Origin: Paenibacillus sp. FSL K6-1096
Lineage (GTDB): Bacteria > Bacillota > Bacilli > Paenibacillales > Paenibacillaceae
Reading direction: 5' to 3'
NCBI RefSeq assembly: GCF_037977055.1
Contig: NZ_CP150274.1
Coordinates: 5,580,001 to 5,644,000, forward strand
Length of the DNA stretch: 64,000 bases
A model generated the notes under the pieces. That model was not told the origin of the DNA. It ran no database searches and was given only the letters and a program-made list of their open reading frames with translations. Position 1 is the stretch's first letter, and every line of letters begins with the position of its first letter. Positions 33,774 to 40,961 of this stretch are shown here, piece after piece. Both the position numbers and the translations under genes were made by a program.

Positions 33774-36349
33774 TGTGCGGCTCCTTCAGAATCTCCGGTA
33801 TTTCCTGCTGCCGCTGCTGCGGAAGAGGAGGAGGTGGCTGCTTTGGCGGTAACCTCAAGGGCATAGGCCTGGCTGGCGATCTCCGTCCGCACTCCCTGGA
33901 ATTCATCGTAGAATTTAAGGGCATAGGTGCCGGAGCTGAGATTTTTGAACAGAACGCTGGATAGAGTCGTTGAATAAGAGTTGTTTGTTCCCAAGGTCAG
34001 GTCGGTTCCCAGCGTCAGTGTTTTCTCGTGAGACTTTCCGTAAGGATCGATTACCTGAAGAATGAGCTTATGCTGGTAAGCGCCTGTCTGATAGGTAGTA
34101 TCCTGATTGAGATTGTAGTTGAACGTCACAGCAATGCTGCTTGCGCCCTTGGTAAGCTCCCCTATAGAGCTGGTAACTTCCAGTGTGTAAGGGAAAAGTG
34201 GAACCGAAGCCAGATTGGTCAAAGGCGTAACCTCTGCCGGAGTCAGTGTCAGCGCTGCTGTATTCACGTATCCTGTCGCTGCCGTTCCGGCGGTAGTCAG
34301 CTTGCCATCGGCAATAGCCTGGCTGATATACAGCTGCAGACCTGCGGTGTCCAGATTGGCCGGGACTTTCGCCCAGAAGGTAACCAGTGTTTTGCCCCCA
34401 GGGCTGGTCGACAGCTCAGACTGGTTGACTGTAGCTTCAAAATATTGCCCGTCAGCAGTCCTGAACTGTGCGTACAGACGGGCCAGATCGGTCTGCCGGA
34501 CTTCTTCGCTGTTCATTTCCACTTCACTGTACACCAGGTTCGAGCCGGTTCCTGTATACAGGAGGGTGGACCGTTCCTTCACGGTGGCTTTTTTGCCGGT
34601 GGAATTGATCTTGAAGGCTTCTCCTGCAGCCAGCGGAGCTACACTCTTAATGGCACTGTCGCTTGTGCTGAGAGAGAGGAACTGCGACACCTCTGTACCC
34701 TTAGTCTCCTGGAGAATGAGCTTGATTTGTCTGACATCCAGGGTGTAGGGAATACGGCCTTGAACCGTGATCTGAGTGCTGGCACCAGGGGCAAGCACCG
34801 AAGAGCTGTTGTCCGTATAAGTCTGCGAAGAGGAGCTGAGATCCTGCTGATCCGCCAGGAGTACGCCGGTAAGAGCAGGTAAGGTAATAGATTTGGACGT
34901 TGCATTGCGTATCGTCAGTTTGGCCTGTACCAGATCCTCGCTGCTCCAAGGCAGACGCAGCAGGGAGTCCAGCGAGACCGCGAAGGTGCCGTAGGTATTG
35001 GTTACGCTGGTCTCAGAGGCGAGATGAATCTGGCTCTCCGGCGTATACGGGATGCGGAAATAGGCCACAGGCAGCGTTATTTTATCCTCGCTGGCTGCAG
35101 GAGCAATCATTTGCAGCTCCAGCGAATTCTGAGCCAGCTCCAGCGGAACATTAGCGCTCAGCTCAATCAGCTTCTCTTCCAGCGGCTTCAGGGTCAGGCT
35201 GTCGAAGGCTGTGGCCGTTACCGGGAAGCTGTAGCCTTCCGCCGATTTGACATTAAGCTCATAAGCAGGCAAAGTGACCGCTTTGCTGCCGGCATTCTTC
35301 ACCCGGAGCTGATAGCTCCAGACGCCATTTCCGTTATCCGCGTGTACATTAGCCTTCAGCAGCTGCATATCCACATTGTTGCTGCCTATGGAGATCTTCC
35401 TGGTGTAGCCCGCCGCTACGGTGAAGTCTGCGGTTACGGCAGCCGGAAGTGCATAGGAAGAGACGGGCAAGTACAGCTTGAGTCCCTCATCCAGCTTGGC
35501 GATCTGCAGCGTCAGCTTGCTGACATTCATGTAGGAAGGGATCTCGGTCATATAATAGAGAGTCTTCTTCTCCTGAGGCTGGAGCTTGAATTCGGAGCTG
35601 CTGTCATCCAGTGTAAGCGTGAAGACTGAGCCGCCCGAGGATTTCAGGTACAAGGCATAGCCCGGATCTGTAAGCACTTTGGTCCCCAGATTGGTTACAG
35701 TAAGCCCGACCTTGGCATAGACTTTGCCGTTATATTTGTAGATTTGCACGGATTCTGCTTTGGTGCCGGCGGTAATGCCGCCGAGTTCAACCTTCCGGGT
35801 CTCCCCTATAAGAGAGGATAATGAATAATTAGAAGGAAGCGTGAACGTGCCTATGCGCTGTTCATAATTAGCGGCGCTGAAATTCCAGCCGTATATGTTG
35901 ATTTTGAGTCCTTTGACTGAAGCGGCAGTGCCAATATTGGCATAGTATGTAAGGCTGATGCTCTGCTTGGCAGGGATTTTCTTGACAGCATTGTCTGCGC
36001 TGACCGGTTTTCCCTTGATGATGCTGCCGCCCGCAGTTACAATTTTGGAGAAATAGTCGGCCAGATTGACGCTGCTGCCGGCATTGTTAGTATAGGTAAG
36101 CGTGTAGGTGAGAATATTGCCGCCGGTTTGGCTCTGAATCCCCACATGGCTCAGCTTCACCTGAAGCGCGGTGCCGAGCTTGAGCGCGCTTTGACCGTTA
36201 AATGTAGAGACTTCCGTGACCGTGCTTGCGGCGGCAGCCTTTGAACCGGATGAAGCGGCATATGCTGCGGTTCCCGGGCTCCCTACGGTTTGAGTTGCGG
36301 CAATTGTGCTAAGCAGCAGCAGAACAAATGCCTTTTTTCGTGTGAGCAT
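33770..36349 (-). CDS. Secreted repeat protein encoded first in the exporter operon
   Basis: The 859-residue protein has a clear signal peptide (MLTRKKAFVLLLLSTIAATQ, with cleavage near AAYAAS). It then has about five tandem modules of roughly 110-140 residues, each apparently a beta-sandwich. Each module has a strand like LTVTNLG or LRVKNAG and a turn like LQPQEKKTLYYMTEIP, LKPLEEKLIELSANVP or LAPGASTQITVQGRIP. I recognise no named family; CARDB- or DUF4352-like folds are possible. No LPXTG or transmembrane anchor is seen. It overlaps the adaptor gene by four bases, so it probably works with, or is sensed by, the exporter. ATG at 36349 follows GGGAGG. Confidence 0.8.
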   Translation of the reverse strand: MLTRKKAFVLLLLSTIAATQTVGSPGTAAYAASSGSKAAAASTVTEVSTFNGQSALKLGTALQVKLSHVGIQSQTGGNILTYTLTYTNNAGSSVNLADYFSKIVTAGGSIIKGKPVSADNAVKKIPAKQSISLTYYANIGTAASVKGLKINIYGWNFSAANYEQRIGTFTLPSNYSLSSLIGETRKVELGGITAGTKAESVQIYKYNGKVYAKVGLTVTNLGTKVLTDPGYALYLKSSGGSVFTLTLDDSSSEFKLQPQEKKTLYYMTEIPSYMNVSKLTLQIAKLDEGLKLYLPVSSYALPAAVTADFTVAAGYTRKISIGSNNVDMQLLKANVHADNGNGVWSYQLRVKNAGSKAVTLPAYELNVKSAEGYSFPVTATAFDSLTLKPLEEKLIELSANVPLELAQNSLELQMIAPAASEDKITLPVAYFRIPYTPESQIHLASETSVTNTYGTFAVSLDSLLRLPWSSEDLVQAKLTIRNATSKSITLPALTGVLLADQQDLSSSSQTYTDNSSSVLAPGASTQITVQGRIPYTLDVRQIKLILQETKGTEVSQFLSLSTSDSAIKSVAPLAAGEAFKINSTGKKATVKERSTLLYTGTGSNLVYSEVEMNSEEVRQTDLARLYAQFRTADGQYFEATVNQSELSTSPGGKTLVTFWAKVPANLDTAGLQLYISQAIADGKLTTAGTAATGYVNTAALTLTPAEVTPLTNLASVPLFPYTLEVTSSIGELTKGASSIAVTFNYNLNQDTTYQTGAYQHKLILQVIDPYGKSHEKTLTLGTDLTLGTNNSYSTTLSSVLFKNLSSGTYALKFYDEFQGVRTEIASQAYALEVTAKAATSSSSAAAAAGNTGDSEGAAQ

Positions 36350-36539
36350 GAAATGTCCTCCCTTTATACAAGTCTGTATTCACCTAAAGCGGCCACCTTC
36401 CACGGAAGGACAGCCAGATGATCTCATAAGGCAAAATATCAATGTTGACTGAATGTCCGCTGAAAAAATGGCCTTCAAACCGCGCTGAAGCTTAAAGAAA
36501 GCTTAAAAGAAGATAAAAAATAAGCAAAATTTGCCCGGC

Positions 36540-36568
36540 TTGTCAAATTCGCTGTTTTTGCTTATAAT
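36540..36568 (+). promoter_or_regulatory. Sigma-A promoter of the pheS T-box leader
   Basis: TTGTCA (36540-36545) and TATAAT (36563-36568) are separated by 17 bases. The gap to the divergent secreted-protein gene (36350-36539) is AT-rich and carries that gene's upstream region. Confidence 0.85.
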
Positions 36569-36574
36569 AGATGG

Positions 36575-36930
36575 GCATATCTTCCCAAGTGGAGGATCGA
36601 AGTGCAGAGGATATAATCCGCATAAATGCATTGATGGAGAAGAGTACGCAGTGCCTGGCTTACAGGGAGGAAGCGCCGCAGATTGAGAGCGTTTCTAAGA
36701 GAGCAGAGCTGCCGAAGTTCACTCCGGAGCAGTTCCCTGAAATTGGCCAAGAGCTTCCTTGGCAGGATAGTAGGGGAGACCGGCCGCAGACCGTTATATC
36801 TGCATAGAGTGAGACAGGTCTTGGCCGCACCGGAAGAGGGAATAGTACTCTTAAGGGAAGCATCCGGCCGTCTAACAAGGGTGGTACCACGGTCTTTTCG
36901 TCCCTTACCGGGAGGAAAGGCCTTTTTTGT
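36575..36930 (+). promoter_or_regulatory. T-box riboswitch, phenylalanine-specific
   Basis: A leader of about 355 bases ends with the T-box core AAGGGTGGTACCACGG (36877-36892). A terminator follows: GGTCTTTTCGTCCC pairs with GGGAGGAAAGGCC, then TTTTTT (36891-36928). The specifier is most likely TTC at 36718-36720, followed by A as usual, which fits tRNA-Phe and the downstream pheS. The bulge TGGT would pair with ACCA, agreeing with discriminator A73. Uncharged tRNA-Phe would stabilise the antiterminator and raise pheS expression. Confidence 0.95.
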
Positions 36931-36967
36931 GTTGCACAATACGAGATTTGAGGGGGCAGTACCATTG

Positions 36968-38002
36968 ATGAAGGAGAAATTGGAAGCATTGAAGGCTGAG
37001 GCGCTGGCGAAGCTGGAGGCGGTAACCGATCCGCAGCTGCTGAATGACTTGCGTGTCAAATACCTTGGCAAAAAAGGCGAGCTGACCGAGGTTCTGCGCG
37101 GAATGGGCGGGCTGAGCGCGGAGGAGCGTCCCGTAATCGGACAGGTGGCGAACCTGGTGCGCAGCGCCATTGAGGAGGTTATCGGCACGAAGCAGGAGTT
37201 CTTCCAGCAGGAGGAGACCCGCAGCCGTCTGAACGCCGAGAAGGTGGATGTGACGCTGCCGGGCCGCGGCCTGCCGCAGGGCGGAATTCATCCGCTGAGC
37301 CGGGTGCTTCAGGAGGTCGAGGATATCTTCATCGGCATGGGCTTCCGGATCGCTGAGGGCCCTGAGGTGGAGACGGACTATTACAACTTCGAGGCGCTGA
37401 ATCTGCCGAAGAACCATCCGGCCCGGGATATGCAGGATTCCTTCTATATAACGGATGATATTCTGATGCGGACCCAGACGTCGCCGGTGCAGGTGCGCAC
37501 CATGCAGGCAGCGAACGGAGAATCTCCGGTCAAAATCATCTGTCCCGGCAAGGTCTTCCGCCGCGACGACGACGATGCGACCCACTCCTTCCAGTTCCAT
37601 CAGATTGAAGGCCTGGTCATCGGCCGCAATATCCGCATGAGCGACCTGAAGGGCACGCTGCAGCAGTTCACCAAGGAGATGTTCGGACCGGCAGCGGGAA
37701 TCCGTCTGCGTCCAAGCTTCTTCCCGTTCACCGAGCCGAGCGTTGAGGTCGATGTGAACTGCTTCAAATGCGGCGGCAGCGGCTGCCGTCTCTGCAAGCA
37801 GAGCGGCTGGCTGGAGATTCTGGGCGCCGGTATGGTGCACCCGAACGTGCTGCGGATGGGCGGCTACGACCCGGAGGTCTACAGCGGCTTCGCCTTCGGC
37901 ATGGGCGTGGAGCGGATTGCGATGCTGAAGTACGGCATCGACGACATCCGCAACTTCTACACGAATGATATGGGTTTTGTGCAGCAGTTCAAGGGGATTT
38001 AG
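36968..38002 (+). CDS. pheS: Phenylalanine--tRNA ligase alpha subunit
   Basis: The 344-residue subunit has exactly the B. subtilis length. Its N-terminal coiled coil precedes the class II core, with motif 2 in FRRDDDDATHSFQFHQIEG and motif 3 in GFAFGMGVERIAMLKYG. A cysteine pair set (CFKCGGSGCRLC) lies between them. It forms an alpha2-beta2 enzyme with PheT. ATG at 36968 lies directly after an in-frame TTG; GAGGGGG is 8-11 bases upstream. The open frame from 36683 runs through the T-box and is not translated. Confidence 0.97.
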   Translation: MKEKLEALKAEALAKLEAVTDPQLLNDLRVKYLGKKGELTEVLRGMGGLSAEERPVIGQVANLVRSAIEEVIGTKQEFFQQEETRSRLNAEKVDVTLPGRGLPQGGIHPLSRVLQEVEDIFIGMGFRIAEGPEVETDYYNFEALNLPKNHPARDMQDSFYITDDILMRTQTSPVQVRTMQAANGESPVKIICPGKVFRRDDDDATHSFQFHQIEGLVIGRNIRMSDLKGTLQQFTKEMFGPAAGIRLRPSFFPFTEPSVEVDVNCFKCGGSGCRLCKQSGWLEILGAGMVHPNVLRMGGYDPEVYSGFAFGMGVERIAMLKYGIDDIRNFYTNDMGFVQQFKGI

Positions 38003-38338
38003 GGATTTGGCGGGGGTGTGCGGGGCGCGTTGGACAGGAAGGGTGCAGCGGATTTTGAGTTACTGTTTCTTTAACTGTTAAGAATGCACCGGAGGGGAAT
38101 TTTGGAACTGGAGGAGCGGAAGCGTCCGCCTTTGGATTTGAATTTCTACCGCGGGAAGCGGTTCTAATCAGGAAATTCAAATACAACAGCGGCCGGAAGT
38201 CCAAACATTCCTTGCAGGTGCGCTATTAACAGGAATTGTGAAGCAGGAAGGAAAGATCACGCAGCAGCTTCCGAAAAAGGGCCCCAGCACAACCGGCATG
38301 GAGATAAATACATCTGAACCAAAAGGAAGTGTGCGATT
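38003..38338 (+). other. 336-base gap splitting pheS from pheT
   Basis: In B. subtilis, as I recall, these genes are nearly contiguous. Here a 154-base imperfect palindrome (listed separately) occupies 38077-38230. The remainder is a short GC-rich segment and the pheT leader with AAAAGGAAGTGTG before the ATG. No promoter or terminator was seen, so pheT is presumably cotranscribed through it. Confidence 0.6.
38077..38230. repeat. 154-base imperfect palindrome (MITE-like or dispersed repeat)
   Basis: The ends are inverted (GTTAAGAATGCACC and GGTGCGCTATTAAC). Further in, GGAATTTTGGAACT matches the complement of AGTCCAAACATTCC. Near the centre TTTGAATTTC mirrors GAAATTCAAA around CCGCGGGAAGCGG. 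It codes for nothing and has no transposase. It could be a non-autonomous element or a dispersed intergenic repeat; copy number in the genome is unknown. Confidence 0.65.
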
Positions 38339-40783
38339 ATGAAAGTATCAACCGCCTGGCTGGCCGATTATATATCGCTGGAAGGGGTGACCGCGGGTGA
38401 GCTGGCGGACAAAATCACCACCGCCGGCATCGAGATTGACGGAGTAGAACCGCGCAACAAAGGAATATCCGGGATCGTAACCGGCTATGTGAAATCCAAA
38501 GAAAAGCACCCGGATGCCGATAAGCTGAACATCTGTATCGTGGATGCGGGCCAGGGCGAGGACCTGCAGATCGTCTGCGGAGCGAAGAATGTCGCAGCGG
38601 GCCAGAAGGTGCCGGTCGCGCTGGTAGGCGCCAAGCTGCCGGGCCTGGAGATCAAAAAAGCCAAGCTGCGCGGCGTGCTGTCGCAAGGCATGATCTGTTC
38701 GGCCAAAGAGCTGGGCCTGAACGACAAGCTGCTGCCCAAGGAGCTGCAGGAGGGCATCCTTGTACTGCCTGAGCAGACTGAGGTCGGCCAGGATATTCTC
38801 AAGGTGCTGGGGCTGAATGATGAGGTGCTTGATTTCGATCTGACGCCGAACCGTTCCGATTGCCTCAGCATGATCGGCGCCGCTTACGAGGTTAGCGCGG
38901 TGCTGGGCCGTGACCTGAAGCTGGCCGATCCGGCGGCAGAGCTGGTGGAGACCGGCGGGAAGGCTGCTGACTCCATTGCGGTTAGCGTAGAGGATGAAGC
39001 TTTTTGCAGCCATTATGCCGTGCGTTATATCACCGGTGTGAAGGTCGCTCCATCCCCGCTTTGGATGCAGAACCGCCTGATGGCAGCCGGGGTGCGCCCG
39101 ATCAACAACATCGTGGATATTACCAACTATGTGATGCTGGAATACGGTCAGCCGCTGCACGCTTTTGACGGAGGAGAATTGCAGGGCGGAACCATCGGTG
39201 TGCGCTTCGCCCGTGAAGGCGAGCTGCTGACCACCCTTGACGGGCAGGAACGCAAGCTTGAGCCGCAGATGCTGGTCATTGCCGACGGCTCGGGAGCCAT
39301 CGGGCTGGCTGGAGTGATGGGCGGACTGTCAACGGAGGTTACGGAGAACACGGTCAGCATCGTATTGGAATCGGCCAAGTTCGACGGCGGAACCGTCCGC
39401 AAGACCTCGCGCCAGCTCGGCCTGCGCTCCGAGGCTTCCCAGCGCTTCGAGAAGGAAGTGGACCCGAATGCGGTAATTCCTGCGCTGAACCGCGCTGCCG
39501 CTCTGATGGCCCGGTATGCCGGCGGAGCCGTGCATGAAGGCATTGTCCAGGCTGGCGGCGCTCCCGTAGCGGAGAAGGTGATTACGCTGTCGCTGGAGAA
39601 GCTGAACCGTTATCTCGGCACGGAGCTGTCCCTGCTGGAAGTGAAGACCCTGTTCGGCCGTCTGCACTTCAAGTGCGGCGATGCGGCCCAGGGAATCGTT
39701 GAGGTGCAGGTGCCGACCCGCCGCGGCGACATCACTCAGGATGTCGATCTCATTGAAGAGATTGCCCGTCTGTACGGATACGATAATATTCCGACTACCC
39801 TCATTGAAGGGACAACAACGCCAGGTGCTTTCACCAGACAGCAGTTCCTGCGCCGGGAGCTCCGCCGCCTGCTCTCGCTGGGCGGATATCAGGAGGTTAT
39901 GGGTTATTCCTTCATTCAGCCGGAGCAGACTAAGCTCTTCCCCGCGCTTACGGGCGGCAAGCTGCCGGTGAAGCTGGCGATGCCGATGAGCGAGGAGCGC
40001 AGCGTGCTGCGCACCAGCCTGCTGCCGCAGCTGCTGGACATTGCCCTCTACAATACGAACCGCCGCCAAGGCGATCTGGCGCTGTTCGAGATCGGCAATG
40101 TGTTCCTTACAGAAGAAGAGGTGCTTACCCGCCAGCCAAGCGAGCTGCCGGTACTCGGCCTGCTGCTGAGCGGCACCCGTGCGGCCAAGCAGTGGAACGT
40201 AGCGGCGGAGCCGGTGGACTTCTTCGATCTGAAGGGTGCACTGGAGACGGTGCTTGAGCATCTTGGACTCACTGATCGGATTACCTACGAAGGCGATGCG
40301 CCTGAAGGCTATCATCCGGGCCGCTCCGCCTCGGTCTATCTGCAGCAGCCTGAGGGCCGCGTGAAGATCGGTACGCTGGGCCAGCTGCATCCGGAGCTGC
40401 AGCGCCGCATGGATCTGGAGGATACTTATGTAGCCGAAGTGCTGCTTCAGCCGCTGTATCATGCGGCCCGTTCCCATCTGCAATACAGCGAGCTGCACCG
40501 CTTCCCGGGCGTGGAACGGGATATCGCAGTCGTTGTCGGTGCGGAGGTGCCGGCAAGCCATCTGACCGCTACCATCCGTGAGCATGGCGGAACACTGCTG
40601 CAGCATGTGCAGGTCTTCGACATCTATACCGGAGGCAAGATGGAGGCAGGGAAGAAGAGCGTTGCGCTGTCGCTGCTGTACCGCCATACCGACCATACGC
40701 TGACCGATGAAGAGGTTGTGGAAGTGCATGACAGAGTAGTCTCTGCGCTGGAACAAACTTTTGGCGCTGAATTAAGAAAATAG
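38339..40783 (+). CDS. pheT: Phenylalanine--tRNA ligase beta subunit
   Basis: The 814-residue subunit has the expected domains in order. An EMAP-like tRNA-binding domain is at residues 40-150 (KEKHPDADKLNICIVDAGQG). The B3/B4 editing domain covers about 210-400, and B5 about 410-480. The class II-like core holds DLIEEIARLYGYDNIP. A C-terminal FDX-ACB anticodon-binding domain covers about 720-812 (FPGVERDIAVVV). Length is near B. subtilis PheT (804). ATG at 38339 has AAAGGAAG upstream. It is probably transcribed from the pheS T-box promoter across the repeat. Confidence 0.96.
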   Translation: MKVSTAWLADYISLEGVTAGELADKITTAGIEIDGVEPRNKGISGIVTGYVKSKEKHPDADKLNICIVDAGQGEDLQIVCGAKNVAAGQKVPVALVGAKLPGLEIKKAKLRGVLSQGMICSAKELGLNDKLLPKELQEGILVLPEQTEVGQDILKVLGLNDEVLDFDLTPNRSDCLSMIGAAYEVSAVLGRDLKLADPAAELVETGGKAADSIAVSVEDEAFCSHYAVRYITGVKVAPSPLWMQNRLMAAGVRPINNIVDITNYVMLEYGQPLHAFDGGELQGGTIGVRFAREGELLTTLDGQERKLEPQMLVIADGSGAIGLAGVMGGLSTEVTENTVSIVLESAKFDGGTVRKTSRQLGLRSEASQRFEKEVDPNAVIPALNRAAALMARYAGGAVHEGIVQAGGAPVAEKVITLSLEKLNRYLGTELSLLEVKTLFGRLHFKCGDAAQGIVEVQVPTRRGDITQDVDLIEEIARLYGYDNIPTTLIEGTTTPGAFTRQQFLRRELRRLLSLGGYQEVMGYSFIQPEQTKLFPALTGGKLPVKLAMPMSEERSVLRTSLLPQLLDIALYNTNRRQGDLALFEIGNVFLTEEEVLTRQPSELPVLGLLLSGTRAAKQWNVAAEPVDFFDLKGALETVLEHLGLTDRITYEGDAPEGYHPGRSASVYLQQPEGRVKIGTLGQLHPELQRRMDLEDTYVAEVLLQPLYHAARSHLQYSELHRFPGVERDIAVVVGAEVPASHLTATIREHGGTLLQHVQVFDIYTGGKMEAGKKSVALSLLYRHTDHTLTDEEVVEVHDRVVSALEQTFGAELRK

Positions 40784-40796
40784 CAGGAATTGTGCA

Positions 40797-40846
40797 AAGC
40801 CGCAGCGAATCCATTTAGAAACAGAGATTCGCTGCGGCTTTTCTGT
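40797..40846 (+). terminator. Terminator of pheST
   Basis: AAGCCGCAGCGAATC pairs with GATTCGCTGCGGCTT and is followed by TTC. The stem is perfect over 15 pairs. Confidence 0.9.
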
Positions 40847-40878
40847 ACCCTTGTGAAATGCGGAGTATCACCGTTCTT

Positions 40879-40908
40879 TTGCCAAAGGTTAAGAAATCAC
40901 GCTACAAT
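40879..40908 (+). promoter_or_regulatory. Sigma-A promoter of the zapA-like gene
   Basis: TTGCCA (40879-40884) and TACAAT (40903-40908) are separated by 18 bases. They lie 54 bases ahead of the GTG start. Confidence 0.7.
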
Positions 40909-40961
40909 AGGAGCAAGGAAACCATCTTAGAATCCGCACACATACAAAGGAGGGCACAACT

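Noticed and set aside
36683..36967. N-terminal extension of pheS
   Set aside because: The open frame runs through the T-box and its terminator; the 344-residue form matches the family exactly.
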